Below the pieces are notes generated by a model. The model made no database searches, was not told where the DNA came from, and saw only the letters and a list, made by a program, of their open reading frames with translations. Shown in pieces: positions 1-7,779 of a stretch of DNA of 64,000 bases (the stretch's first letter is position 1; each line of letters opens with the position of its first letter). Source of the DNA: Phenylobacterium sp. (lineage in GTDB: Bacteria; Pseudomonadota; Alphaproteobacteria; Caulobacterales; Caulobacteraceae); NCBI RefSeq assembly GCF_004299445.1, contig NZ_SCTC01000009.1, forward strand, positions 1 through 64,000. Reading direction: 5' to 3'. The position numbers and the translations under genes were made by a program.

Positions 1-414
1 TGGCTGCGCGGTCTGCTGGGCGACCTGCACCGTCCCGGGTTCGGCGCCGCTGAAGTCGACGACCATGGTCGGCGCCCGCCAATGGGCCGCCTCGGGGTTG
101 GGCGGAGCAACCGACTGCATCACCATCGGGGCCGGCGCGGCGGCCTGCATTGGCGGCGGCGGGACAGGCGTGGCCGGCTGCGGCGCGGCAGGGGCGGGGA
201 CCGGGGCGGTCGCGGCCGGAGCGGCAGCCGTCTGGGCCTTGGCCTCGCGGCCCGATGACAGGCCGTTGAACACCATGAAGCCCAGCACCAGGGCGCCGCC
301 GACACCGACCCACAGGGTCATTGGAGAGTCGGGGGCCTGCACGCGGGGGCGGGCGGCCTCGCCTTTGGCGAAGACCGGGCTTACGTCCTGCGGTTTGGGT
401 TGCTTGACCTTCAT
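1..414 (-). CDS. virB10: VirB10-like T4SS protein, N-terminal part (cut by window edge)
   Basis: Partial gene; the 3' end lies outside the window. The 138 visible residues give a short cytoplasmic tail, one membrane segment (about residues 32-50, from MTLWVGVG to FMVF), a long Ala/Pro-rich linker, then the start of a folded part (WRAPTMVVDFSG). This is the usual VirB10 plan: an inner-membrane anchor, a Pro-rich periplasmic stretch and a C-terminal beta-barrel that joins the outer-membrane core complex with VirB9. Its ATG overlaps the virB9 stop by 4 bp (ATGA), so it is translated with the virB operon. The assignment rests on architecture plus gene order; the diagnostic C-terminal domain is not visible. 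Confidence 0.85.
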   Translation of the reverse strand, partial: MKVKQPKPQDVSPVFAKGEAARPRVQAPDSPMTLWVGVGGALVLGFMVFNGLSSGREAKAQTAAAPAATAPVPAPAAPQPATPVPPPPMQAAAPAPMVMQSVAPPNPEAAHWRAPTMVVDFSGAEPGTVQVAQQTAQP

Positions 415-1169
415 CGACGCCACCAGGGGTCCTTCTTGCGCTGTCGGAGCGCGCTGGCCTCCTCGACACGGAAGCCGTCGTTATAGATTCGCGTGACCTC
501 GCTGCCACGCCGCAGCACGAAGCCGCGCACCACCCGGTCGACCACCACATAGCCGTCGCGCTGGCGCGTGTTGACCACCGCCTCGCCCCCATCGGGGTCG
601 ACGGCGAAGATCGCCGGCAGGTCCTCGTCCTTGCGGAAGCTGAAGTACGTGTCCTGTCCGTCGTCGAACACCTTGATGGGCAAAGTCTTGCCCGACCCCT
701 CGTACGAGTAGGCGACGTTGCGCTCGACCGGCGGCGGAGGCGGGGGAGGCGGCGCGATATAGGCCACCACCGGAGGGGCGTAGAGGAAGCGCACGCTGAA
801 AGGGGCGTTGCGGGCGGCCGCGCGCGGGCGCAGCGACAGCTCGAAATTGTAGCGCCGCAGGTTGGTGATCACCGTCATGTTGGTAGCCGGCCGCTGGGAC
901 ATCGGCTTCAGGAACAGGAGATTGGCGCGGCGGTTTGGCGTCACCTGCCAGCCCATGGAGTCGCCGATGGCGACGTTCTCGATCTTTTCGCCGGGGTCGA
1001 ACTCGACCGAGAGCTGATAGCCCAGGGCCACGCGCAGCTCGACCACGGCTTCGGGATCGTACTCGACGACATGGATGCGTGGGTCGCCGGGACCGGGGCG
1101 CGGGACGACGGCCAGGGCGGGGGTGGCCACGAGGGCGGCCATGAAGACGAGAGTGGGTACGCGGATCAT
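411..1169 (-). CDS. virB9: VirB9-like T4SS outer-membrane core protein
   Basis: 252 aa with a cleavable signal peptide (MIRVPTLVFMAALVATPALA), so it acts in the periplasm and outer membrane. An N-terminal beta domain (about 30-150, with GEKIENVAIGDSMGW and the NMTVITNLRRYNFEL motif) is followed by a run of nine prolines, then a C-terminal domain starting YSYEGSG and ending near FRVEEAS. This is the VirB9/CagX layout that forms the outer-membrane ring with VirB10 and the VirB7 lipoprotein. The ATG chosen overlaps the virB6 stop by 4 bp and begins a clean signal peptide; longer readings upstream are virB6 sequence in another frame. Confidence 0.93.
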   Translation of the reverse strand: MIRVPTLVFMAALVATPALAVVPRPGPGDPRIHVVEYDPEAVVELRVALGYQLSVEFDPGEKIENVAIGDSMGWQVTPNRRANLLFLKPMSQRPATNMTVITNLRRYNFELSLRPRAAARNAPFSVRFLYAPPVVAYIAPPPPPPPPVERNVAYSYEGSGKTLPIKVFDDGQDTYFSFRKDEDLPAIFAVDPDGGEAVVNTRQRDGYVVVDRVVRGFVLRRGSEVTRIYNDGFRVEEASALRQRKKDPWWRR

Positions 1170-2329
1170 CGGGCGGCTCCCGCGCGGCGCGCGGTGACTG
1201 TGTTGCGGCGATAGGCGTCGCCCAGCCGGCGGCCGTCGTCGACAGTGACCGAGACCTGACGGCTTGTGGCGGACATGACGGCGGTCGCGGCCTGGGCGGC
1301 GCGGCTGCGTTCTGTGGACTGAGCCTGGTCGCGCTGCAGATCCATGGCGAGGCGCTCGGCGCGCGAGGGCATGGCCGCCGCGCTGACCTGGGCGTTGGCG
1401 GTGGCCTGCGATCCTTCCGTGCGGCGCGTGTCGCGATCGCGGGTCAGCGAAGGAAGGCGGAAGCTCAGCGCCATGATCCAGGCGCCCATGACCAGCGCCG
1501 CCTGGCCTGCGGCGAAGACGAAGACCAGGGCCGCGGCGCTCATGGCCGTCTGGGGATCCAGCCGCACGGCCGCGCGCTGGGCGGTCAACGTGTCGATCCA
1601 CGGCTCGATCACCGATAGCATCAGCACGATCAGCAGCCAGGCGACGAGGGGAGTCAGCGCGGCGGCGGTCATGGCGCGCACCCAGCCCACGAACAGGCCG
1701 CGAGTGGCTGGAATCAGGGCCAGAACGATGAACACCGGGCCGATGGCGGTGAGCACGCCGATCGCCAGGGTGGCGGCCGAGATCACGCCAGCGCTGGACA
1801 GAAACAGCAGGCCGGCGGCGCCGGCGGAGGCCTCGGCGGCGGCGGCCTGCGGGCTGGAGTAGCCCTTGGCGTTCGGGCCGGCGAGCTTGCCATAGGCCGC
1901 GCCGGTTTCGCTGAATTCGTCATAGGCTGCCTGCAGCCCGTCGACCGGGCGCGAGGCCAGCGCCGCGCCGCCCTCGGTCAGGGGCGCGGAGACGATCGCG
2001 GCGATCTCGGTCGGCGCGCGGTCGGCGACGTCGAAGACGAGGGTCTGGAAGGCGGACCAGCTGGTCACCATCATCAGGATGACGCCGATCTTGATCGCGA
2101 TGCCCGGCGCATCCGACAGCCGCGCCGACCCTTGCGCAAACAGCATCCGGTAGCCGATCAGCGCGACATAGATCGTCAGCACCGCGGTCAGCACGCCCTG
2201 GAACACGGGCGAGCCCTGGGTCAGAGCCTGATAGCCGCTCTCGGCGTAGACGCGGGTCTGGCATTCCACGGTGGCCAGGACGCCCCGGATCACCCCGTCG
2301 TCGACCATGGCGGCGCAGGCCTGGCTCAT
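1166..2329 (-). CDS. virB6: VirB6-like polytopic T4SS channel protein
   Basis: 387 aa. At least five strongly hydrophobic segments are visible (about 35-55, 70-90, 150-205, 215-240, 260-285), followed by a hydrophilic Ala/Arg/Gln-rich tail of about 95 residues. This matches VirB6/TrbL inner-membrane proteins, which carry the substrate across the inner membrane. The chosen ATG (MSQACAAM) overlaps the virB4 stop by 4 bp and the stop overlaps virB9 by 4 bp. A virB8 gene normally sits between virB6 and virB9 and is absent here. Confidence 0.9.
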   Translation of the reverse strand: MSQACAAMVDDGVIRGVLATVECQTRVYAESGYQALTQGSPVFQGVLTAVLTIYVALIGYRMLFAQGSARLSDAPGIAIKIGVILMMVTSWSAFQTLVFDVADRAPTEIAAIVSAPLTEGGAALASRPVDGLQAAYDEFSETGAAYGKLAGPNAKGYSSPQAAAAEASAGAAGLLFLSSAGVISAATLAIGVLTAIGPVFIVLALIPATRGLFVGWVRAMTAAALTPLVAWLLIVLMLSVIEPWIDTLTAQRAAVRLDPQTAMSAAALVFVFAAGQAALVMGAWIMALSFRLPSLTRDRDTRRTEGSQATANAQVSAAAMPSRAERLAMDLQRDQAQSTERSRAAQAATAVMSATSRQVSVTVDDGRRLGDAYRRNTVTARRAGAAR

Positions 2330-4728
2330 GCCGCGCTCCGGCCCTTGGACGTGTCGCCGGCCATGAAGCTGGGGAGCCACGCGGCCGGTTCGTCGCCGAC
2401 CTGCGCGCGCAGCGCATCCAGGCGGCGCACGGCGCGCTCGGTGCCGGCCAGGACGGCCAGCTCGCCCGAGAGCCCGGTCAGGTCGAGGCGGGCGACGACG
2501 CTGTGGTCGCCGCGCTTGATCAGGAAGCAGCGCGAAGTGTCGGGCAGGTTTCGCACGAGCTCGAACTCGTGCTCTGTCAGTCCGAAACCATCAATGTAGT
2601 CCGCAGCTTTCGCCCGATTGTTCGGGAAGAAGATCTGCGTTGCCGCCTGCTCGATGATCGCCGAGGCGATCCGGCTGTCCAGCGCGTCCGAGGCGCTCTG
2701 GGTGCAGAAACCCACCACCCCATTGCGCTTGCGGATGGTCTTTTCCCAATCCTTGATGCGGCGGACGAACACCGGGTCGTCGAGGACCTTCCAGCCCTCA
2801 TCGACGACGATGATCGCCGGGTCGCCATCCAGGCGCTGCTCGAGCCTGTGGAACAGGTACATCATCGCCGGAATGCGGATGGTGGGACTGTCCAGCAGCC
2901 GGGTCATGTCGAAGCCCACGATGCGGGTCTCGATGTCCAGCAGGTCGGCTTCGTTGTCGAACAGCCAGGCGTGATCGCCGCCTTCGCACCATGCCGACAG
3001 GCGCGCCGCCAGGTCGCCGGCATGCGGGCGCCGCGCGCCGCGGAACAGTTCGCGCAGGTAGCGCAGGCGGCGGTGGCCGGCGGGCTGGGCGTAGTTGGCG
3101 TCGATCGCATCGGCGATCATCAGCCGGTCTTCGCTGTCCAGCGTCTCGCCCTCGGCGGTGAGCAGTTGCGCCACCCACTCGGCCAGGAAGGCGCGGTTGC
3201 CGGGGGTGTCGGGGAGGGCTAGCGGGTTGAAGCCCGTGGGCTCGCCAGGTGAGATCACATCGTAGCGGCCGCCGATGGCGCGGATGAAGGGTTCGGCGCC
3301 CCGGTCCTTGTCGAAGTAGGCGATCCGCGGCTTCAGGCGCTCGGCCTGGGCCAGCAGGAAGGTGAGCAGCACGGTCTTGCCCGATCCGGAGGGGCCAATG
3401 ACCGTGAAGTTGCCCAGGTCGCCGTTGTGGAAGTTGAAGTGGTAGGGCCCGAACGCAGTGGTCTCGAGCACGGCGATGGCCGGGCCCCAATGGTTGCCCT
3501 CGGCCTGGCCGGTCGGGTGATTGTGGAAGCTGGCGAGGCCCGCGAAGTTGCCGGCGGAGATCAGCGCTCTGCGGGCGATGTATTTGAAGTTGCCGGGGAA
3601 CTGGGCCCAGAACGACGGCTCGAGGTTGACGTCCTCGCGCACCGCCACCGCACCCGTCTCGGCCAGCGCCGACTGGATGTCGGCGACGTTGGAATCGAGG
3701 GCGTCCAGGCTGTCGGCCTTGGTCAGGATGGTGAGGTGGTGTTCGCCATAAGCCGCGCGGCCCGAGCCTACGTCATCGCGGGCCTGGGCCAGTTCGCCGC
3801 GCAGGCTGAAAGCGTCGTCCTCGGCGGCCTTGAGGCGGCGCAGCGCCAGGCCCATCCGCTCAAGCGCCGCCTGGCGATCGACGAACGCGAAGCTCTCGGT
3901 GAGCACCAGCTCCATCGGCAGGCGCAGCACGCCATCCAGCAGGCCCGGCGCGGTGCGGGCCGGATAGTCCTTCATCGACACCATGGCGCCGAAGGTGGGC
4001 TGGCCGTCCTGGCCAGGGCCGAACTCCATGGCGTCCAGGCCGAAGCTGAGGCGGCGCGTGCCGATCGCCTGGGCGAAGTCGCCGCTGGGGGCCAGGATTG
4101 GGCGAAGCTCTCCGTTGAGGATCAGGCTCAGGAACTCGGCGCACTCCGAGCGCTGGGCGCCGCCGCCGGCGGTATAAAGACCCAGGGTGCGCGCGCCGTA
4201 CGGAGATAGCGCCGCGGAGAAAGCCTCGCGGGTGGCGTGCAATTCGCGCAGGTCCCGGGGCAGGTCCGCGTCGCTGGCTCGCGGGCCCTTGAACAGGCGC
4301 TCGATGAAGCCGGCCGAGCCCTGTGTAGGCCGCAGCACCAGCGTCAGGAAGATATCGTTGACGTAGAGCCTGCGGCCCTCGAGCTGCGCACGCCAGCGGG
4401 CGTCGAGCGTGGCGCAGAAGGGCTCCTGTGGAGAGGCCGGGTAGGCGGGCGTCACCAGGCGGCGGACCACATGATGATAGACGCCCAGACGGGAGCTCGC
4501 CGCGCCGCGCAGGACGGTCTCGCGGATGGCCTTGCGATAGTTCAGCTCTTCGTCGGGCGCGGTTTCGAACGGGAAGCCGGCCAGATGCAGCGTCTGCACC
4601 AGCAGCCCATCCTTGGTGCGCAGCGTCACATCGTCCACATGGCCGAGATAGGGCAGGCGGTCGCCGACCTTGGCCTCGCGGGGCGCCAGCACCTTGGCTG
4701 CGCCGGTAGTGAGGAAGGTGTCGCTCAC
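2326..4728 (-). CDS. virB4: VirB4-like T4SS ATPase
   Basis: 800 aa, the usual VirB4 length. The N-terminal half is the CagE/VirB4 domain. The C-terminal half is a RecA-like ATPase with Walker A GPSGSGKT near residue 443 and Walker B IIVVDEGWK near 635. VirB4 powers pilus assembly and substrate transfer at the inner membrane. The ATG overlaps the virB3 stop and the TGA overlaps the virB6 start (4 bp each), which indicates translational coupling through the operon. No frameshift or missing motif was seen, so the system could be active. Confidence 0.96.
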   Translation of the reverse strand: MSDTFLTTGAAKVLAPREAKVGDRLPYLGHVDDVTLRTKDGLLVQTLHLAGFPFETAPDEELNYRKAIRETVLRGAASSRLGVYHHVVRRLVTPAYPASPQEPFCATLDARWRAQLEGRRLYVNDIFLTLVLRPTQGSAGFIERLFKGPRASDADLPRDLRELHATREAFSAALSPYGARTLGLYTAGGGAQRSECAEFLSLILNGELRPILAPSGDFAQAIGTRRLSFGLDAMEFGPGQDGQPTFGAMVSMKDYPARTAPGLLDGVLRLPMELVLTESFAFVDRQAALERMGLALRRLKAAEDDAFSLRGELAQARDDVGSGRAAYGEHHLTILTKADSLDALDSNVADIQSALAETGAVAVREDVNLEPSFWAQFPGNFKYIARRALISAGNFAGLASFHNHPTGQAEGNHWGPAIAVLETTAFGPYHFNFHNGDLGNFTVIGPSGSGKTVLLTFLLAQAERLKPRIAYFDKDRGAEPFIRAIGGRYDVISPGEPTGFNPLALPDTPGNRAFLAEWVAQLLTAEGETLDSEDRLMIADAIDANYAQPAGHRRLRYLRELFRGARRPHAGDLAARLSAWCEGGDHAWLFDNEADLLDIETRIVGFDMTRLLDSPTIRIPAMMYLFHRLEQRLDGDPAIIVVDEGWKVLDDPVFVRRIKDWEKTIRKRNGVVGFCTQSASDALDSRIASAIIEQAATQIFFPNNRAKAADYIDGFGLTEHEFELVRNLPDTSRCFLIKRGDHSVVARLDLTGLSGELAVLAGTERAVRRLDALRAQVGDEPAAWLPSFMAGDTSKGRSAA

Positions 4729-5009
4729 GGCTGGTACGAGTTCCCGCCCCAGAAGCTGAAGTTTTTCACCCGCGGACAGCTGGACAGCTTGGTCACCCAG
4801 AGGTCGAAGAAGCGCGGCTCACGCAAAGAGCCGACATAGCCGACGCCGTGCATCACCACAGCGATCCCCAGCGCCCAGAACGAGCGGGTGATCAGGAAGG
4901 CCTCTGCCGTCACCACCATATTGAGGACCATGTACGGATAGGTGACGCCGGCGATCATCTGGGGCCGCGTCAGCGCCGCGAAGACGGGATCCGAGGCCAG
5001 CCGGGTCAT
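4725..5009 (-). CDS. virB3: VirB3-like T4SS inner-membrane protein
   Basis: 94 aa. The opening (DPVFAALTRPQMIAGV) is the VirB3 signature seen before the paired membrane segments, here about residues 17-60. The tail carries FFDLWVTKL, which resembles the end of the VirB3 domain. VirB3 works with VirB4 in pilus subunit handling. It lies 4 bp downstream of virB2 and overlaps virB4 by 4 bp. Confidence 0.93.
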   Translation of the reverse strand: MTRLASDPVFAALTRPQMIAGVTYPYMVLNMVVTAEAFLITRSFWALGIAVVMHGVGYVGSLREPRFFDLWVTKLSSCPRVKNFSFWGGNSYQP

Positions 5010-5013
5010 GGCG

Positions 5014-5313
5014 CTAGCCCCCGGCCAGACTGCGCAGGCCCGCGACGATCGTCACCGCGCCGAAGATGATGAAGATGCCCACCAGGGTCACGATCCCGCG
5101 GCGCCAGTCGAAGCGGCCGACCAGCATCATGTAGCCGATGATGGCGACGGCGATGACGGCCGCGGTGGTGGCCAGGTTGCCCAGCAGGGTGCCCTGGACC
5201 CAGTTCAGCGCGCCCAACAGGGGCGAGGAGCCGGCCGGATCGTTCTGGCCCTGGGCATGGGCGGGCGCGGCGGCCAGAGCGGCCAGGACGGTGAGCGGTA
5301 CGAACTTCTTCAT
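5014..5313 (-). CDS. virB2: VirB2-like major T4SS pilin
   Basis: 99 aa. A signal peptide (MKKFVPLTVLAALAAAPAHA) is followed by a short Gln/Asn/Pro stretch and two hydrophobic helices separated by a basic loop (GRFDWRRG). This is the TrbC/VirB2 pilin fold, in which the helical hairpin packs into the pilus with the basic loop in the lumen. It lies 6 bp after virB1 and 4 bp before virB3. Confidence 0.93.
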   Translation of the reverse strand: MKKFVPLTVLAALAAAPAHAQGQNDPAGSSPLLGALNWVQGTLLGNLATTAAVIAVAIIGYMMLVGRFDWRRGIVTLVGIFIIFGAVTIVAGLRSLAGG

Positions 5314-5319
5314 CAGCCT

Positions 5320-5922
5320 CTACTCGGCGCGGGCGCCAACGGCCTGGGTGGCCGAAAGGCGAGCCAGGATGGCGCGCACATAGGATTGGGTTTCGGCGTA
5401 GGGCGGCACGCCGCGATGGCGGTCCACGGCGCCGGGCCCGGCGTTGTAGGCCGCGAGCGCCAGGCGCAGGTCGCCGCCATAGCGGCGCAGCTGCTGGGCC
5501 AGATAGGCCGCGCCGCCGTCGATATTGCCTCTGAGGTCGCCCGGATCCACGCCGAGGTCGCTAGCGGTCTTAGGTAACAGTTGCATGACACCGCGTGCGC
5601 CCTTTGACGAAACCGCAGCGTTATTGAAACGTGACTCCTGCCACGCCACCGCCTCGACCACTTCGGCCGGCACAGCGTGACGAACCGATGACTCGCGGAT
5701 CAGGCGCACCACCTCCTCGGGCGGCGCGGTCTGGGCCGTCGAGGGTTCGGGCGGCAGGATGGGGGCCGCGCCCTGGGCGGTATAGACCGCGGGGCCCGCG
5801 TACGTCGTGACAGCGCCGTCGTCGCCGATCTCGAGCACCTGAGCCAACGCTGGACCGCCTGCCGTCAGGGACAGCGCCAGCGCAGCGCCGGAAATCCACG
5901 CAAATGACGCCCCGCGAAACAT
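5320..5922 (-). CDS. virB1: VirB1-like lytic transglycosylase
   Basis: 200 aa with a signal peptide, then an SLT domain: the catalytic Glu lies in WQESRFN, followed by GARGVMQLLPKTA, NIDGGAAYLAQQL and LALAAYNAGPGAV. It cuts peptidoglycan locally so the secretion channel can be built. It is the first gene of the operon, so its upstream region (5923-6191) should carry the operon promoter. The ATG chosen begins the signal peptide and follows a GGGGGCGAAGTC ribosome-binding region; a 24-residue longer reading would bury the signal peptide. Confidence 0.92.
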   Translation of the reverse strand: MFRGASFAWISGAALALSLTAGGPALAQVLEIGDDGAVTTYAGPAVYTAQGAAPILPPEPSTAQTAPPEEVVRLIRESSVRHAVPAEVVEAVAWQESRFNNAAVSSKGARGVMQLLPKTASDLGVDPGDLRGNIDGGAAYLAQQLRRYGGDLRLALAAYNAGPGAVDRHRGVPPYAETQSYVRAILARLSATQAVGARAE

Positions 5923-6191
5923 GACTTCGCCCCCAATCGACGGCCTCAAGACTAGCCCATCCGGGCGTTGTGCGACCAGACCACTTCGTCGCACGACGGT
6001 TTAGGTGAGGTTCTGGAGCCGCAGTCGGGCGGTTGCGCGACGGCTCTGCAACGGGAACGTCACACATCTGTCGGGGAGGTGTCACGACCCGCTCCTAGAA
6101 CGAGCCCAGCAAGCGGGGGACAGGTCCGGGGGTGGGCTTCGGCCGTCAATCCTGCGTGCGCGCTTTAGCGTAGCCTCGTCGGGAGATACGG
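5923..6191. promoter_or_regulatory. Divergent intergenic region, virB operon / lipoprotein gene
   Basis: About 270 bp between the divergent virB operon and the lipoprotein-receptor pair, so it should contain both promoters. I could not name confident -35/-10 boxes. The only visible motif is a short imperfect GTCAC repeat around 6059-6085 (GTCACACATC and GTGTCACGAC). No gene is supported inside it. Confidence 0.35.
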
Positions 6192-7703
6192 ATGACCGGC
6201 TCGAATTTCAGGATGTTGCTCGTGGCCTCGCTGGCCGCGGTGTCGCTCGCCGGTTGCGGGGGCGGGGGCTCGGATATCGCTTCGCCCGGGGAAGGCCAGT
6301 TCGCCACCGGCGGGACGGGCGGCGCTGGCGGCGGCACGGGCGGCAACGGCCAGGCCTCGGCTGACTGCCCCACCGGCTTCATCAACCTGGGCACCGTGGC
6401 GAACGGCACGCTGCGGTCGTGCGGCATTCCGCGGGCGATCAACGCCAACCTGACCATCCCCTTCCGGCCGGGCACGGCCTACCGTATCGACGGCGTCGCC
6501 GCCGTGGGGCAGGACCGCGGTCCTGACAGCGCCAACCCGCGCGCGGGCACGGCCTCGGCGGTGCTGACGATCGAGCCGGGTGTGGTCATTTTCGGCGGTG
6601 TCGCCGAGTACCTGGTCGTGAACCGCGGTTCGCAGATCATCGCCGACGGCACCGCCTCGCGGCCGATCATCTTCACCAGTCTCAACGACCTCAACGGCGG
6701 CCCCGAGCTGTCGGGCCAGTGGGGCGGCATCGTCATCGCCGGTCGTGCGCCGATCAACCGCTGCCCGCCCACCACGACGGCCTTCCCGGCGAACCCGACC
6801 AACTGCGAGTTCCGCTTCGAGGCGATCCAGACGATCAACTGGGGCGGGAATGCGCCGACCGAGTCGAGCGGCGTTCTGCGCTACGTCCAGGTCAAGGAAG
6901 CCGGCTACGAAGTCGCGCCCAACGAAGAGCTGAACGGCATCACCTTCGGCGGCGTCGGCAGCGGCACCACTATCGACTTCGTCCAGGTTCATGGCTCGGC
7001 CGATGACGCGGTCGAGTTCTTCGGCGGCACCGTCAACGCCCGTCACCTGGTGCTGACGCAATACGACGATGACGGCATGGATACGGACGAAGGCTTCTCG
7101 GGTTCGATCCAGTTCGCCGTCATCTTCAGTGACAACCCGACCGAAGAGTCGCGCTGCTTCGAAGCCTCGTCCGCTGGCTCGACGTCGGGCGGCGTGCCGC
7201 TGCTGCGTTCGCGGCCGAAGGTCTCGAACTTCGTCTGCCGCCAGGGCCTGGCGACGACCAACTTCGACACCCGTCAGCACCAGGGCATGGTCCTCAACTC
7301 GGGCACCGGCTACGACCTGCTGAACGGCGTGATCTACTCGGCCAACACGCGCATCCCCTGCCTGGATATCGACGACGCGGCGACCATCGCGGCCCCGGCG
7401 CCGACCTTCCGCTCGGTGGCCTTCGCCTGCGGCGCGGGCCCGTTCCGGACGACGGACAACAACCAGGACGCGGCGGCGGAACAGCTGTTCACCGCCGGCG
7501 CCAACAATATCGCCACGGGCTACACGCCCACCTTCAGCCAGGTGTTCATCAACGGCGGGAACGAGAGCGGCCGCGTCGCCAGCAACCCGACCGCCGTGTC
7601 CAGCTTCTTCCTCGTCACCAGCTACATCGGCGCCGTCTCGGGCCCGAATGACACCTGGTTCGTGGGCTGGACCTGCGGTCTCGCCGGCGCGGCCTCCTGC
7701 TGA
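6192..7703 (+). CDS. Beta-helix-like surface lipoprotein paired with a TonB receptor
   Basis: 503 aa. The start is a type II signal peptide with lipobox LAGC followed by a Gly-rich spacer, so it is probably a lipidated outer-membrane protein. The body has short repeating beta-strand units with Asn, Gly and Asp turns (for example IEPGVVIFGG, QWGGIVIAGRAPI, YDDDGMDTDEGF), as in right-handed beta-helix proteins. A GGAG motif lies 8 bp before the ATG. The TonB receptor begins 76 bp downstream, so the two are probably co-transcribed. Such pairs suggest a surface substrate-binding lipoprotein feeding the receptor. The substrate cannot be read from sequence. Confidence 0.75.
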   Translation: MTGSNFRMLLVASLAAVSLAGCGGGGSDIASPGEGQFATGGTGGAGGGTGGNGQASADCPTGFINLGTVANGTLRSCGIPRAINANLTIPFRPGTAYRIDGVAAVGQDRGPDSANPRAGTASAVLTIEPGVVIFGGVAEYLVVNRGSQIIADGTASRPIIFTSLNDLNGGPELSGQWGGIVIAGRAPINRCPPTTTAFPANPTNCEFRFEAIQTINWGGNAPTESSGVLRYVQVKEAGYEVAPNEELNGITFGGVGSGTTIDFVQVHGSADDAVEFFGGTVNARHLVLTQYDDDGMDTDEGFSGSIQFAVIFSDNPTEESRCFEASSAGSTSGGVPLLRSRPKVSNFVCRQGLATTNFDTRQHQGMVLNSGTGYDLLNGVIYSANTRIPCLDIDDAATIAAPAPTFRSVAFACGAGPFRTTDNNQDAAAEQLFTAGANNIATGYTPTFSQVFINGGNESGRVASNPTAVSSFFLVTSYIGAVSGPNDTWFVGWTCGLAGAASC

Positions 7704-7779
7704 TTGCGGCTCCTACCGGGCGGCGGGGACAGCCCCGCCGCCCGCTCCCATTTCCTTCCGACGAAGGTCAGAAACACCG

